Positions 54,139-64,000 of a stretch of DNA of 64,000 nucleotides are shown here, piece after piece. Origin of the DNA: Centipeda artemidis DSM 19719. Its GTDB lineage: Bacteria; Bacillota; Negativicutes; Selenomonadales; Selenomonadaceae. The stretch lies in contig NZ_AUFU01000009.1 of assembly GCF_000426665.1 (NCBI RefSeq), positions 1 to 64,000 on the forward strand, read 5' to 3'. The notes under the pieces are model-generated. The model made no database searches. It worked only from the letters and a program-made list of their open reading frames with translations, and was not told the origin of the DNA. Every line of letters begins with the position of its first letter. Within the stretch, counting starts at the first letter, position 1. Made by a program: the position numbers and the translations under genes.

Positions 54139-55770
54139 ATGACACCGTATGACATTCTGAACAATCCGTTCCTCAACAAGGGCAGCGCCTTCACCGAGGA
54201 GGAACGCGACCGCCTCGGTCTGCGGGGACTCCTGCCGCCCGCCGTGCAGACGCTCGAGGAGCAGGCGGCGCAGGCGTATGAACTCTATCAAAAGAAAGCA
54301 TCACCCCTGCAAAAACGCGAGTACCTCATGCGCATCTTCTCCATCAACCGCACGCTCTTCTTCAAAGTGTTTGCCGAGCACGTCGAAGAGATGATGCCCG
54401 TCGTCTACGATCCTGTCATCGCCGAGAGTATCGAAGGGTACAGCCACGAATTTATTGATCCGGAGTACGCCGTCTACCTCACCGAGAATGATGAAGCACA
54501 GTTCAAGGATATCCTCCACCGTGCTGCGGGCGACCGCAAAATCCGTCTGATCGTCGTTACGGATGCCGAGGAGATTCTTGGCATCGGCGACTGGGGAACA
54601 AACGGCGTCGATATCTCCGTCGGCAAGCTCATGGTCTACACTGCGGCAGCGGGCATCGATCCCGCCTGCGTGCTCCCCGTCGTCCTCGACGTCGGCACGA
54701 ACCGCAAAACACTGCTCGCCGATCCGCTCTATCTCGGCGTACGAAAGAATCGGCTCACGGGCGATGCCTATCACCGCGTTGTCGCTTCATTCGTGGACGC
54801 CGCGGAGAGTCTCTTCCCCGGTCTCTATCTGCACTTTGAAGACTTCGGGCGCGATCATGCGACCGCCCTTCTGCGCGAGTATCGCCCCCGCATTGCGACA
54901 TTTAACGACGACGTGCAGGGGACGGGGATCATCTCGCTCGCGGGTATCCTCGGCGCGCTGCGCATCAGCAAGGAAAAGCTGACAGATCAGACTTACATGT
55001 GCTTTGGTGCGGGTACGGCAGGCGTCGGCATCGCAAATCTTGTGATGAGCGAAATGATCGCGCAGGGGCTTTCCCCGGAGGAGGCGCGCAGGAGATTCTA
55101 CCTTGTGGATCGGCAGGGGCTGCTCTTTGACGATATGAACGATCTCACCGAGGAGCAGCGCCCCTTTGCCCGCAGCCGCAGCGAGTTCCCGCAGGGAGCG
55201 CCAAGCGCCGATCTCCTCGGTGCCGTGCGGGCGGTACATCCGACGATTCTCGTCGGCACTTCCACTGCCCCCGGCACATTCAGCGAAGCGGTTGTGAAGG
55301 AAATGGCGTCACATACCGCGCGCCCCATCATCTTCCCGCTCAGCAACCCGACCAAACTCGCCGAAGCGACTGCGCAGGATCTTCTCCGATGGACGGACGG
55401 AAAGGCACTGATTGCAACGGGCATCCCGTACGATCCCATTGACTTTGGCGGCGTCACCTACCGCATCGGACAGGCGAACAACGCGCTCATCTACCCGGGC
55501 GTCGGTCTCGGCGTGCTTGCTGTGCGGGCAAAACGGCTCAGCGACCGCATGATCTCCGCCGCCGCACACGCACTCGGCGGACTCGTTGACCCTGACTCCC
55601 CCGGCGCCGCCGTGCTGCCGCCCGTCTCGCGTCTCACCGAATTCTCGATCACTGTCGCAGAGAAGGTCGCCGCATGTGCCGTCGAAGAAGGACTCGCCGA
55701 ACAAACAGACATCGGCAAGGCAATCGACGCGATCCGCTGGACACCCGAATATCGTCCGCTGAATATCTAA
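54139..55770 (+). CDS. NAD-dependent malic enzyme or malolactic enzyme
   Basis: A 543-residue protein from ATG 54139 ([28 protein letters not shown]), with GGGAGG upstream; the ATG at 54124 is not needed. The malic fold is clear: [86 protein letters not shown] and the NAD-binding [12 protein letters not shown]. The length and N-terminal LNNPFLNKG resemble both malolactic (malate to lactate) and MaeA-type (malate to pyruvate) enzymes; sequence by eye does not separate them. Confidence 0.9.
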   Translation: MTPYDILNNPFLNKGSAFTEEERDRLGLRGLLPPAVQTLEEQAAQAYELYQKKASPLQKREYLMRIFSINRTLFFKVFAEHVEEMMPVVYDPVIAESIEGYSHEFIDPEYAVYLTENDEAQFKDILHRAAGDRKIRLIVVTDAEEILGIGDWGTNGVDISVGKLMVYTAAAGIDPACVLPVVLDVGTNRKTLLADPLYLGVRKNRLTGDAYHRVVASFVDAAESLFPGLYLHFEDFGRDHATALLREYRPRIATFNDDVQGTGIISLAGILGALRISKEKLTDQTYMCFGAGTAGVGIANLVMSEMIAQGLSPEEARRRFYLVDRQGLLFDDMNDLTEEQRPFARSRSEFPQGAPSADLLGAVRAVHPTILVGTSTAPGTFSEAVVKEMASHTARPIIFPLSNPTKLAEATAQDLLRWTDGKALIATGIPYDPIDFGGVTYRIGQANNALIYPGVGLGVLAVRAKRLSDRMISAAAHALGGLVDPDSPGAAVLPPVSRLTEFSITVAEKVAACAVEEGLAEQTDIGKAIDAIRWTPEYRPLNI

Positions 55771-55784
55771 AACTTCGATTGAAT

Positions 55785-55828
55785 AAATAAAGAAACAGAG
55801 CATATGTCTTTGCTCTGTTTCTTTATTT
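55785..55828 (+). terminator. Terminator after the malic/malolactic gene
   Basis: AAATAAAGAAACAGAGCA and TGCTCTGTTTCTTTATTT form a perfect 18-base stem with an eight-base loop. The TTTCTTTATTT tail fits termination on the plus strand. Confidence 0.85.
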
Positions 55829-55865
55829 CATCTCACACAGCATATATTTTCAGAAAGGATCACCT

Positions 55866-57275
55866 ATGTCATCGGAATTTCAATTCGAACGCCGTATTGA
55901 CGCAAAGCTCCTGCTCTCCCTCCTCGCGGCGGGTCTGATGTCCTTTACAGGCGTCGTCATTGAGACGGCAATGAACGTCACCTTCCCGACACTGATGCAG
56001 GAATTTGACATCGGTATCTCCGTCGTTCAGTGGATCACGACGGGCTATCTGCTCATGCTTGCCGTGATCATCCCTCTCTCAGCTTTTCTCAAGGCACGAT
56101 ACGCAATGCGGCGGCTGTTCTTCACGGCGAGTCTCCTCTTTCTCATCGGCACGCTGCTGGGAGCATTCGCGAACAGTTTCGCCATGCTGCTCGTCGGGCG
56201 CCTGCTGCAAGGTGTGGGAACGGGCATTGCCCTCCCTCTCATGTTCAATATTGTACTCGAGCAGGCACCGTTCGACCGTACGGGAATGATGATGGGCGTC
56301 GCCTCGCTCATCTGTGCGCTTGCTCCTGCCGTGGGGCCGTCCTTCGGCGGGTGGGTTGTCGAGACCTTTGGATGGCGCAAAATCTTTCTCTCGCTGCTCC
56401 CCGTCCTCATGCTTTCATTTATCGCGGGCATGTATGCGATTCGCCAATCATCCGCGCTCAATCGTCCCTCCTTTGATGCGTTGTCTTACGTTTTCCTCTC
56501 ATTGGGATTTATCGCACTCATTCTCGCAACGAGTTTCGCAGGAGACGACGGGTGGAGCGATCCAAAAATTCTTGCTCTCCTCGCTGCATTTATCCTGCTC
56601 CTCGCCGCGTTCGCCCGGCGATCAAGAGGGAGCAAATCACCGCTCATCCGGCTCTCCATCTTTGGCGACGCCCGCTTTACACTCAGCGTTCTCGCGCTCC
56701 TCCTCGTTCAGTTCATCACGCTCGGACTCGGTTTTCTCCTGCCGAACTTTTCTCAGCTCGTACATGGAGAATCCCCCTTCACCGCAGGCTGTATCCTCCT
56801 GCCGGGGTGTATTGTCGGTGCGATTCTCGCCCCGTTCGGCGGTCGTATGCTCGACACGTACGGAGCACGCCGCCCCATCGTCTTCGGCTGCACGCTGATT
56901 GCCCTCGCCTCGTTCGCCTTTGCGCTCGACCTCCCTGCATCGACAACGCTCTCACTCACGGCGATCTATGTTGTCTATACGATTGGACAAGGATTTGCAG
57001 CGGGCAACATTATGACGAACGGTGTGCGCTTGCTTACGTCCGCACGCCAAAGTGACGGAAATGCCGTCTGCAACACGCTCCAGCAACTCGCAGGTGCAGT
57101 CGGAACCGCCGTCGTCTCGAGCATCGTCGCGGCAGGACAGCAAACCGTCCCCGCGTCGCTCCCGGACGGTACCATGACCGGAAGCCTGAACGCCCTCTAT
57201 TTCCTCTTCGCCTGCGCCGTCTTTGCCCTTATCGCAATGTTCATCGCATTAAAGGGAACGACACGACAAAATTAA
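55866..57275 (+). CDS. MFS transporter, DHA2 (EmrB/QacA-like) drug efflux family
   Basis: A 469-residue permease with about fourteen hydrophobic spans. The N-terminal motif (LSLLAAGLMSFTGVVIETAMNVTFPTLMQEF, with QWITTGYLL), motif A-like LKARYAMRRLFF and motif C-like GPSFGGWVVETFGWRKIF mark the DHA2 group. It probably expels hydrophobic or cationic compounds. It stands alone between two terminators; AAGGA precedes the ATG. Confidence 0.88.
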   Translation: MSSEFQFERRIDAKLLLSLLAAGLMSFTGVVIETAMNVTFPTLMQEFDIGISVVQWITTGYLLMLAVIIPLSAFLKARYAMRRLFFTASLLFLIGTLLGAFANSFAMLLVGRLLQGVGTGIALPLMFNIVLEQAPFDRTGMMMGVASLICALAPAVGPSFGGWVVETFGWRKIFLSLLPVLMLSFIAGMYAIRQSSALNRPSFDALSYVFLSLGFIALILATSFAGDDGWSDPKILALLAAFILLLAAFARRSRGSKSPLIRLSIFGDARFTLSVLALLLVQFITLGLGFLLPNFSQLVHGESPFTAGCILLPGCIVGAILAPFGGRMLDTYGARRPIVFGCTLIALASFAFALDLPASTTLSLTAIYVVYTIGQGFAAGNIMTNGVRLLTSARQSDGNAVCNTLQQLAGAVGTAVVSSIVAAGQQTVPASLPDGTMTGSLNALYFLFACAVFALIAMFIALKGTTRQN

Positions 57276-57288
57276 TCACCGAATACGA

Positions 57289-57320
57289 ACAACCGGCGCA
57301 GCAGTTTGTGCCGGTTGTTG
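57289..57320 (+). terminator. Probable terminator after the MFS gene
   Basis: AACAACCGGC and GCCGGTTGTT form a ten-base stem with a 12-base loop. The downstream sequence has few T residues, so termination strength is uncertain. Confidence 0.55.
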
Positions 57321-57384
57321 TGTCCAAGTTTGACCCAATACCGCCAAAAGAATCTTATGTATACAAAAGTAAATGCGATTCTTT

Positions 57385-57459
57385 TTACTTGACAAAACTA
57401 TCTGAATTATAATAAAATGCTAACTAGGGTAATTTGCAACGTTTACCTGCCGTGTAAAC
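57385..57459 (+). promoter_or_regulatory. ald promoter region with GTTTAC-N7-GTAAAC palindrome
   Basis: A TTGACA box (57389-57394) is followed 18 bases later by TAAAAT (57413-57418); an overlapping alternative is TTTACT (57385-57390), 17 bases, TATAAT (57408-57413). The leader then carries GTTTAC (57441-57446) and GTAAAC (57454-57459), an inverted pair that could be an operator or a hairpin in the mRNA. AGGAGG follows directly before ald. Confidence 0.6.
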
Positions 57460-57490
57460 CTTCTGTTATGTATGTGTAGGAGGAAAAAGC

Positions 57491-58609
57491 ATGATTGTTG
57501 GCGTTTCGAAGGAAATCAAGAACAATGAGTTCCGCGTCGGTATGACCCCTGCGGGTGTCGAGGCAATGCGCCGTGCCGGTCACACGGTACTGATCGAAGA
57601 GGGCGCCGGGGTCGGCAGCGGGTTCACCGATGCCGATTATAAGGCAGTTGGGGCAGAAATCATCTCGGATAAGAAGGCGCTCTTCGATAAATCAGAAATG
57701 ATCGTCAAGGTCAAAGAGCCGCTCGAATCCGAATACGATCTCTTCCACGAGGGACAGATCCTCTTCACCTACCTTCACCTCGCGGCAGAGCCGGCGCTGA
57801 CCGAAGCGCTCCTCAAGAAGAAGGTTGTCGGCATTGCTTATGAAACCGTCCTCGGCAGAAACGGCGTCGGACTCCCCCTCCTCGCTCCGATGAGCGAGAT
57901 CGCAGGGCGTATGTCCGTACAGATCGGTGCACAGTTCCTTGAGAGCCGTTACGGCGGCAGCGGCGTTCTCCTCGGCGGCATCGCAGGCGTTGCGGCGGGA
58001 CAGGTCGTCATCATCGGCGGCGGCAACGTCGGCACGAACGCGGCAAAGATCGCCGTCGGTCTCGGTGCACGCGTCACCATCATCGACCTCTCCATTGAGC
58101 GTCTGCGTTATCTCGACGAGATCTTTGGCGGCCGCGTGATCACAGAGTACTCCTCGAGCTACAACATCGCAAAGTGGGTGCGCGAGGCAGACCTGCTCAT
58201 CGGCTCCGTCCTCGTTCCGGGCGGCCGTACCCCGACCCTCGTCACCGAGGATATGGTCAAGACCATGAAGAAGGGTTCCGTCATCGTTGACGTCGCCATC
58301 GATCAGGGCGGCTCCATCGAGACCTGCGATCATGTGACGACGCATGAGGATCCGACGTTCGAGAAGCACGGCGTCATTCACTACTCCGTCGCAAACATCC
58401 CGGGTGCCGTTTCCCGCACCTCCACGCTCGGCATCACGAACGCAACCATTCCCTATGCGGTCGCTATCGCATCGAAGGGCTACAAGGCTGCGCTTAAGGA
58501 AGTGCCGGGACTCAAATCCGGTCTCAACACCGTGGACGGCCATCTGACGAACAAAGCCGTCTCCGAGGCGCTGAACATTCCGTTCGAGGAAATTGACAAG
58601 TTCCTCTAA
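57491..58609 (+). CDS. ald: Alanine dehydrogenase
   Basis: A 372-residue NAD-dependent L-alanine dehydrogenase (alanine to pyruvate plus ammonium). [47 protein letters not shown] is the family start, the catalytic H (TYLHLAAEP) and K (MIVKVKEP) are present, and the NAD-binding loop is [19 protein letters not shown] precedes the ATG. The neighbouring APC permease and alr make an alanine module: uptake, racemisation and deamination. Confidence 0.96.
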   Translation: MIVGVSKEIKNNEFRVGMTPAGVEAMRRAGHTVLIEEGAGVGSGFTDADYKAVGAEIISDKKALFDKSEMIVKVKEPLESEYDLFHEGQILFTYLHLAAEPALTEALLKKKVVGIAYETVLGRNGVGLPLLAPMSEIAGRMSVQIGAQFLESRYGGSGVLLGGIAGVAAGQVVIIGGGNVGTNAAKIAVGLGARVTIIDLSIERLRYLDEIFGGRVITEYSSSYNIAKWVREADLLIGSVLVPGGRTPTLVTEDMVKTMKKGSVIVDVAIDQGGSIETCDHVTTHEDPTFEKHGVIHYSVANIPGAVSRTSTLGITNATIPYAVAIASKGYKAALKEVPGLKSGLNTVDGHLTNKAVSEALNIPFEEIDKFL

Positions 58610-58633
58610 TCCCTTGAACGATTGAATCCTGAA

Positions 58634-58682
58634 GAGCTGTTTCACCTTGCATCTCCGTGCTCCGTGAAACAGCTCCTTTTGT
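58634..58682 (+). terminator. Terminator after ald
   Basis: GAGCTGTTTCAC (58634-58645) and GTGAAACAGCTC (58664-58675) with a CTTTTTG tail. It separates ald from the permease gene that begins 20 bases later. Confidence 0.85.
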
Positions 58683-58702
58683 AAAAAAAGTGGGAGAGTT
58701 TT

Positions 58703-60082
58703 ATGCATTTCTGGAAAAAGAAAACACTGGAGGACTTCAGTGCGCAGCGTGAGGGCAGTAAGCTGATCCGCACGCTCAGCACTCTTGATCTTACCTTCCT
58801 TGGCATCGGCGGCATCATTGGCGCAGGCGTTTTCGTCCTGACAGGTATTGGTGCCGCGAAATATGCCGGCCCGGGCATTGTCCTATCGTTCATTGCCGCA
58901 GGGCTTCTCTGTATGTTGGTCGGTCTCGCGTACGCTGAGCTGGCCTCACTGATCCCCGTTGCGGGCAGCGCATATGCCTATACCTTCGCCGCACTCGGCG
59001 AGGGCATGGCGTTCCTCTGCGGATGGTCGCTCATCATCGGCTACATCGTCACGGCGAGTGCCGTTGCCGTCGGATTTTCCGCCTACTTCTCAGGAATGAT
59101 GGCGTCGCTCGGGATGGAGATCCCAAAAGCGCTGACGACAACCATGCCGGAGGGCGGTCTCATCAATCTCCCCGCTGTGGCCATCACACTTGTACTGGGG
59201 CTGATCCTGGCGCACGGCACAAAGGAAAGTGCAAAGCTCAACATGGCGCTGATCCTCATTACACTCTGCGCGATCGTTGCTTTTGTCGCCGTCACCGCCC
59301 CCCATGCTGTTGCGGATAATCTGGATCCCTTCCTGCCGTTTGGCCCCGGAGGGATCATGGCAGGAGCTGCCGTCGTATTCTTCTCCTTTATGGGATTTGA
59401 CACCGTAGCAACCTCGGCGGAAGAATGCAAGACACCGGAGAAGAGTCTGCCGATTGGCATTGTGCTCTCTATCTTCGTCTGCATCTGCCTCTATGCCGCC
59501 GTCGCGCTCGTCCTCACGGCAACCATCAACTACACAGATCTCGATCGTGCAGATCCCGTGGCCTACTGCCTGCGGCTCATCGGCTATACGGGGCTTGCGA
59601 ACTTCGTCACCGTTGGCATCCTCGCGGGCATGATCACGACACTCATCGTCTACATCTTCGGACAGGCACGCGTCTTCTTCGCAATGTCGCGCGACGGCTT
59701 CCTGCCCATGGCTCTCTGCAAAATCCATGAGGACTATGGCACGCCGTACGTCATCACGCTCGTCGGCTCTCTCTCGATTGCGATCATTGCGGGATGCGTT
59801 CCGATGCTCTACATCGTCGAGCTCGCGAATACGGGCGTTTTGACGGCATTCCTGCTCGTCTTTGTCGGACTCATTGCGCTGCGCCGCAATGCGCCCGAAC
59901 TGCCGCGCACGTTCCGGTTCCCGATGCTCTACGTCCTTGCCCCGATCGGCATCGTAGTCTGCATCTACCTGATCTACGCGCTGTCCATTACGACAAACGT
60001 CATCTTCTTCGTCCTGCTGCTGCTCGGACTTGGGTTCTACTACACCTACGCTGAAAAGCACCGCTGCTGGGAGAAAAGATAA
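58703..60082 (+). CDS. APC superfamily amino acid permease (YfnA/CAT-like)
   Basis: A 459-residue permease with about twelve spans, starting MHFWKKKTLEDFSAQREGSKLIRTLSTLDLTFLGIGGIIGAGVFVLTG, which is the family start of YfnA and bacterial cationic/neutral amino acid transporters. AYAELASLIPVAGSAYAYTFAALGE and FFSFMGFDTVATSAEECKTPEKSLPIGI are the APC consensus segments. Next to ald and alr it may import alanine, but that is inferred from position. Its promoter was not identified; the preceding terminator could be partly read through. Confidence 0.88.
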   Translation: MHFWKKKTLEDFSAQREGSKLIRTLSTLDLTFLGIGGIIGAGVFVLTGIGAAKYAGPGIVLSFIAAGLLCMLVGLAYAELASLIPVAGSAYAYTFAALGEGMAFLCGWSLIIGYIVTASAVAVGFSAYFSGMMASLGMEIPKALTTTMPEGGLINLPAVAITLVLGLILAHGTKESAKLNMALILITLCAIVAFVAVTAPHAVADNLDPFLPFGPGGIMAGAAVVFFSFMGFDTVATSAEECKTPEKSLPIGIVLSIFVCICLYAAVALVLTATINYTDLDRADPVAYCLRLIGYTGLANFVTVGILAGMITTLIVYIFGQARVFFAMSRDGFLPMALCKIHEDYGTPYVITLVGSLSIAIIAGCVPMLYIVELANTGVLTAFLLVFVGLIALRRNAPELPRTFRFPMLYVLAPIGIVVCIYLIYALSITTNVIFFVLLLLGLGFYYTYAEKHRCWEKR

Positions 60083-60102
60083 CCCCCGTTGATATTCCTC
60101 AT

Positions 60103-60143
60103 GACCGGGATACCCTCGCATACGCGTCGGCATCCCGGTTTTT
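60103..60143 (+). terminator. Terminator after the permease gene
   Basis: ACCGGGAT (60103-60110) and ATCCCGGT (60132-60139) with inner pairing and a TTTT tail. Confidence 0.8.
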
Positions 60144-60226
60144 AATTGTCCACCGTATCACGCCGCCTTTTAGAAACACCCGCGCACTTTTTTCGTGCAA
60201 AAATCTTTCATCACGAGATGAATACA

Positions 60227-60255
60227 TTGCATAATGGCGCAACGTACGGTAGAAT
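60227..60255 (+). promoter_or_regulatory. alr promoter
   Basis: TTGCAT (60227-60232), 17 bases, TAGAAT (60250-60255), about 58 bases before the alr ATG. The 231-base gap otherwise contains only the upstream terminator. Confidence 0.65.
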
Positions 60256-60313
60256 AGGCAGGAACCACAAAGAAACCGCAATCATACAATGATTTTTGAA
60301 AGGGAGTGCATCT

Positions 60314-61420
60314 ATGCCCAGTCGCGCGGCATGGGTCGAGATCAATCTCGGTGCAATCGCACATAACTACGGCGAAATACGTAAACATATTCAAAAGGAT
60401 GCAAAACTCTGTGCAGTCGTCAAGGCAGACGCTTACGGGCACGGTGCGATCGCCGTGGCACGCAAGGCGATTGCCGCCGGCGCAGAATATCTCGCGCTCG
60501 CTACAATTTCCGAGGCGCTGAAGCTGCGCGAGGCGGGCTTTACAACGCCGCTCCTTATCCTCGGGTTGACAAAGGCGGAAAACTCCTTTGACATCGTCGA
60601 CGCGGACATCACACAGACCGTCTGCCGTCTTGATCTTGCAGAGGCGCTCTCTGCGGAAGCCGTCTGTCAGAATAAAACGGTCAAGGTGCATCTCGCGGTC
60701 GACACGGGGCTTGGGCGCATCGGCGTCCGTCCCGAGGATGCGGCGTCAATGGCACGGGCGATCATCTCCCTCCCGAACGTGGAGCTCGAAGGAGTGTTCT
60801 CCCATTTCGCCCTCGCCGACACTGCGGACAAGTCCTTTGCGATGCAGCAAGTTCGTCTCTTTGCAGAGGCATGCGATGCCATCGAGCACGCGGGCATCCA
60901 CATCCCCATCCGTCACATCGCAGAATCGGCAGCGATTCTCGATCTGCCCGACGTACATTTTGATATGGTGCGTGCGGGCATCATCCAATACGGCATCTGG
61001 CCGTCGAGCGAAGTCACCCGCCCCATCACGCTGCGCCCTGCGATGAAGTTCTGTGCGCGCATCGTCTATATCAAGACCGTCGCGCCGGGTGACTCCGTCG
61101 GTTACGGGCGAGCATTCATCGCCCCGCGGGAGACGCGCATCGCGACGATCTCGGTCGGCTACGCAGACGGTTTCTTGCGTGCATATGCGGGCGGTTCGGT
61201 AGAGCTACACGGGAGACGTGCCCCCATCGCGGGGCGCATCTGCATGGATCAGTGCATGATCGACGTGACGGACATCCCGGAGGCGGCAGTCGGTGATGTG
61301 GTGACGCTCTTCGGTTCGGAGACGCTCACCGCCGACGAAGTCGCCGCACGCGCAGGTACGATCAGCTATGAGGTGCTTTGCCTCGTCTCGAAACACGTCT
61401 CGCGGATTTACATGAAGTAA
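60314..61420 (+). CDS. alr: Alanine racemase
   Basis: A 368-residue PLP enzyme from ATG 60314 (MPSRAAWVEINLGAIAHNYGEIRKHI), with AAAGGGAG upstream; the ATG at 60296 is not supported. The PLP lysine lies in CAVVKADAYGHGA, and the tyrosine of the other face in SVGYGRAFI; GRICMDQCMIDVTD is conserved. It supplies D-alanine for peptidoglycan. With ald and the permease it also allows D-alanine to be used as a nutrient. Confidence 0.97.
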   Translation: MPSRAAWVEINLGAIAHNYGEIRKHIQKDAKLCAVVKADAYGHGAIAVARKAIAAGAEYLALATISEALKLREAGFTTPLLILGLTKAENSFDIVDADITQTVCRLDLAEALSAEAVCQNKTVKVHLAVDTGLGRIGVRPEDAASMARAIISLPNVELEGVFSHFALADTADKSFAMQQVRLFAEACDAIEHAGIHIPIRHIAESAAILDLPDVHFDMVRAGIIQYGIWPSSEVTRPITLRPAMKFCARIVYIKTVAPGDSVGYGRAFIAPRETRIATISVGYADGFLRAYAGGSVELHGRRAPIAGRICMDQCMIDVTDIPEAAVGDVVTLFGSETLTADEVAARAGTISYEVLCLVSKHVSRIYMK

Positions 61421-61437
61421 AATTTTTCCCAAAAAAC

Positions 61438-61484
61438 AAGACCGATCTGCTTCTGCACTAAGTGCAAGCATATCGGTCTTTTTC
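61438..61484 (+). terminator. Terminator after alr
   Basis: AAGACCGATcTGCTT and AAGCAtATCGGTCTT form a 15-base stem with an inner mismatch, inner pairing GCAC/GTGC and a TTTT tail. Confidence 0.88.
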
Positions 61485-61534
61485 GTTGCTCCGCGCTCAT
61501 TTTTCAGCACTTCCCCGCGTCTGTCCATTCTTAT

Positions 61535-61563
61535 TTGTGCAAATTCTTTCTTTATGGTAAAAT
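61535..61563 (+). promoter_or_regulatory. Promoter of the NCS2-like permease gene
   Basis: TTGTGC (61535-61540), 17 bases, TAAAAT (61558-61563), about 44 bases before the start. Confidence 0.6.
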
Positions 61564-61607
61564 AGAAATGTTTTTTAGACAACGGCAGATAAGCTAGGAG
61601 AACGGTG

Positions 61608-62885
61608 ATGAGCAGCGACAAAAAAGCGATGCTGCGCGCGTGCTGCGCGATGCTTCCGCTTGCCCTCGTCGCCGCGCTCACGCTCGTCCTCGTTGCTTCC
61701 TTGCTCGCGCGCGCGGGCGTGCCGCTGCCGGCGGCATATGCGGTGAGCATTGTCTCCGCCGCGCTCGGCACGCTGCTCATATCGCGCGGCGGGCGGACGC
61801 TGATTGCGCTCCCCTCTCCCGCGATTGCGGCATGGCTCATCTACGAGGAGATCATCGCGCGCGGGCTCGCGTGGCAGGAAGCGCTCGGCATCGTCGCCGT
61901 TGTTTCCCTGCTCTACGCACTGCTCTTTCATGCAGAGCGCGAGACGCATCCGATCGATCTCCTGCCGCCGATTGTCCGGACGGGGCTCGTCCTCGGGCTC
62001 GGATTCTCCATGCTCGTGACGGCGTGCCTCTACGCGCGCATCCTGCTCCCCTCGCCGTGGGCGCTTACGATGGGCGGCGCACTCTCCGATCCGCTGATGT
62101 ACTACACGATCGTCGGCATCGTGCTCACGCTCGTGCTGCATACGATGCACGTGCGCGGCGCCGTGCTCATCGGCATGGCGATCGTCGGCGCGCTCACGCT
62201 GCTCGAAGGCTTTTGGGAAATTCCCGCCGCGCCGTTCCTCCTGCCGGAGGGACTCGATCAAACGCTCGGGGCGTTCACGTTCCCCATGCGCATCGAAGCC
62301 GCCGTCACGGTCGGCGTGACACTCTTTTTTGCGCTCATGGTGGAGAGCGGTGCATCGCTCGCCGCGGTGGAGTCGTTGTCGGAACGCGGCTCGTACCGCG
62401 TTCTGACGCGGCTGCTCGGCGCGAATTTCGGCGCGGCGCTCCTCGGGGCGTTCCCGCTGACGATCGCGCCGCTCTCGGCGGTGCTTCCCGCGCGGGAGGA
62501 AGGGCGCATCGGGGGCATCCCGTTCACGGCGTGTGCCTTTGCTCTGCTGCTCGTCCTGCTGCTGCCGTGTGCGCCGCTCGCGCAGGCGATTGCGGATTTC
62601 CCCGCGATGCCCGCCGCCGCACTCTTTTGCTTTGGACTGATGCTCTTTACGCGCGGTCTGCGCCTCCTGCAGGCGTCGCCGGAGCCGCTCACATGGGGCG
62701 ATGCCCTCGTGCTGGCAATATTTTTCCTCGCGAGCTACGATATCAAGGTCTCGCTGATGGATTCTCTGCTCGTCTGCATCCTGCTCGGCATCGCGCGCGG
62801 CACATGGCTCAAAACGCGTTGGGGAACCGTCGTCCTCACCGTGCTGCTGCTCTTCTTTTTCTTGGTCAAATTCTCATCGATATAG
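61608..62885 (+). CDS. Membrane protein, divergent NCS2/AzgA-type permease-like
   Basis: A 425-residue protein with about twelve hydrophobic spans. The layout (paired spans, then VTVGVTLFFALMVESGASLAAVESLSERGSYRVLTRLLGANFGAALLGAFPLTIAPLSAVLPAREEGRIGGIPFTACAFALLLVLLLPCAPL) follows AzgA-like purine permeases, where FxDxxxTxGTL and a TESxxG motif are expected. These residues are mostly replaced, so transport of purines cannot be assumed. ATG 61608 follows GGAG; a GTG at 61605 overlaps. It precedes the glucosaminidase gene by 13 bases. Confidence 0.55.
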   Translation: MSSDKKAMLRACCAMLPLALVAALTLVLVASLLARAGVPLPAAYAVSIVSAALGTLLISRGGRTLIALPSPAIAAWLIYEEIIARGLAWQEALGIVAVVSLLYALLFHAERETHPIDLLPPIVRTGLVLGLGFSMLVTACLYARILLPSPWALTMGGALSDPLMYYTIVGIVLTLVLHTMHVRGAVLIGMAIVGALTLLEGFWEIPAAPFLLPEGLDQTLGAFTFPMRIEAAVTVGVTLFFALMVESGASLAAVESLSERGSYRVLTRLLGANFGAALLGAFPLTIAPLSAVLPAREEGRIGGIPFTACAFALLLVLLLPCAPLAQAIADFPAMPAAALFCFGLMLFTRGLRLLQASPEPLTWGDALVLAIFFLASYDIKVSLMDSLLVCILLGIARGTWLKTRWGTVVLTVLLLFFFLVKFSSI

Positions 62886-62898
62886 GGGGTTCACTTCT

Positions 62899-64000
<1,102 letters not shown>

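Overview
The window is about 64 kb of GC-rich, gene-dense bacterial chromosome. Gene content (type IV pilus ATPases, flagellar hook genes, cytosolic chemoreceptor, alanine dehydrogenase, malic/malolactic enzyme, U32 peptidase, Firmicutes-like sigma-A promoters and strong AGGAGG ribosome binding sites) suggests a diderm Firmicute of the Negativicutes, most likely a Selenomonas-like species. This assignment is inferred from gene flavour, not from a marker gene comparison.

Region 1 (1-8.2 kb) is a complete type I-C CRISPR-Cas locus on the minus strand: cas3-cas5c-cas8c-cas7-cas4-cas1-cas2, then a leader and the first, leader-proximal repeat of an array that runs off the left edge. Inside cas8c there is an in-frame GTG with a well-spaced AGGAGG, the expected signature of the internally translated Cas11c small subunit. 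Region 2 (8.27-13.3 kb) continues on the same strand: pilC, pilT and a short pilB directly abut the cas operon, preceded by truA and ecfT. No pilin gene and no ecfA gene is present. Region 3 (13.34-14.9 kb) is a decayed second type I-C locus in the same orientation. It has degenerate repeats, two recognisable spacers, a diverged copy of the same leader, a cas7 fragment with frameshifts, and one solitary variant repeat. The pilus-truA-ecfT block is therefore bracketed by two related CRISPR leaders in direct orientation.

Region 4 (14.9-22.6 kb): plus-strand U32 protein, class III aminotransferase, phosphoribosyltransferase, lgt and an orphan HicB; then minus-strand flgE with a small hook-operon gene, and a small ribbon-helix-helix-like protein with a palindromic upstream region. 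Region 5 (22.7-28.6 kb): a five-gene nickel/peptide-type ABC importer, divergent from a Crp/Fnr-family regulator. The shared intergenic region carries a palindrome over the importer -35 box. Region 6 (28.6-39.3 kb), all minus: uvrB, uvrA, an AEC transporter, a metallophosphoesterase, an OGT-like (GT41) glycosyltransferase, a methyltransferase-like protein, and bioB with its own promoter overlapped by a near-perfect palindrome. A 124-bp MITE-like element follows bioB.

Region 7 (39.5-49.7 kb): typA, an HD-GYP protein that has lost the histidine of the HD pair, leuS with a leader hairpin, a TSUP transporter, a FIST-MCP cytosolic chemoreceptor and an amino acid permease. Region 8 (49.8-64 kb), mostly plus: a secreted DUF protein, yigZ (with a terminator-like hairpin inside its coding start), a ThrE-type exporter, a divergent hxlR/amidohydrolase pair, malic/malolactic enzyme, an MFS pump, an alanine module (ald, APC permease, alr), a divergent NCS2-like permease, a secreted GH73-type glucosaminidase and the 5' part of an ABC-F ATPase cut by the window edge. 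No rRNA, tRNA or complete insertion sequence was seen.
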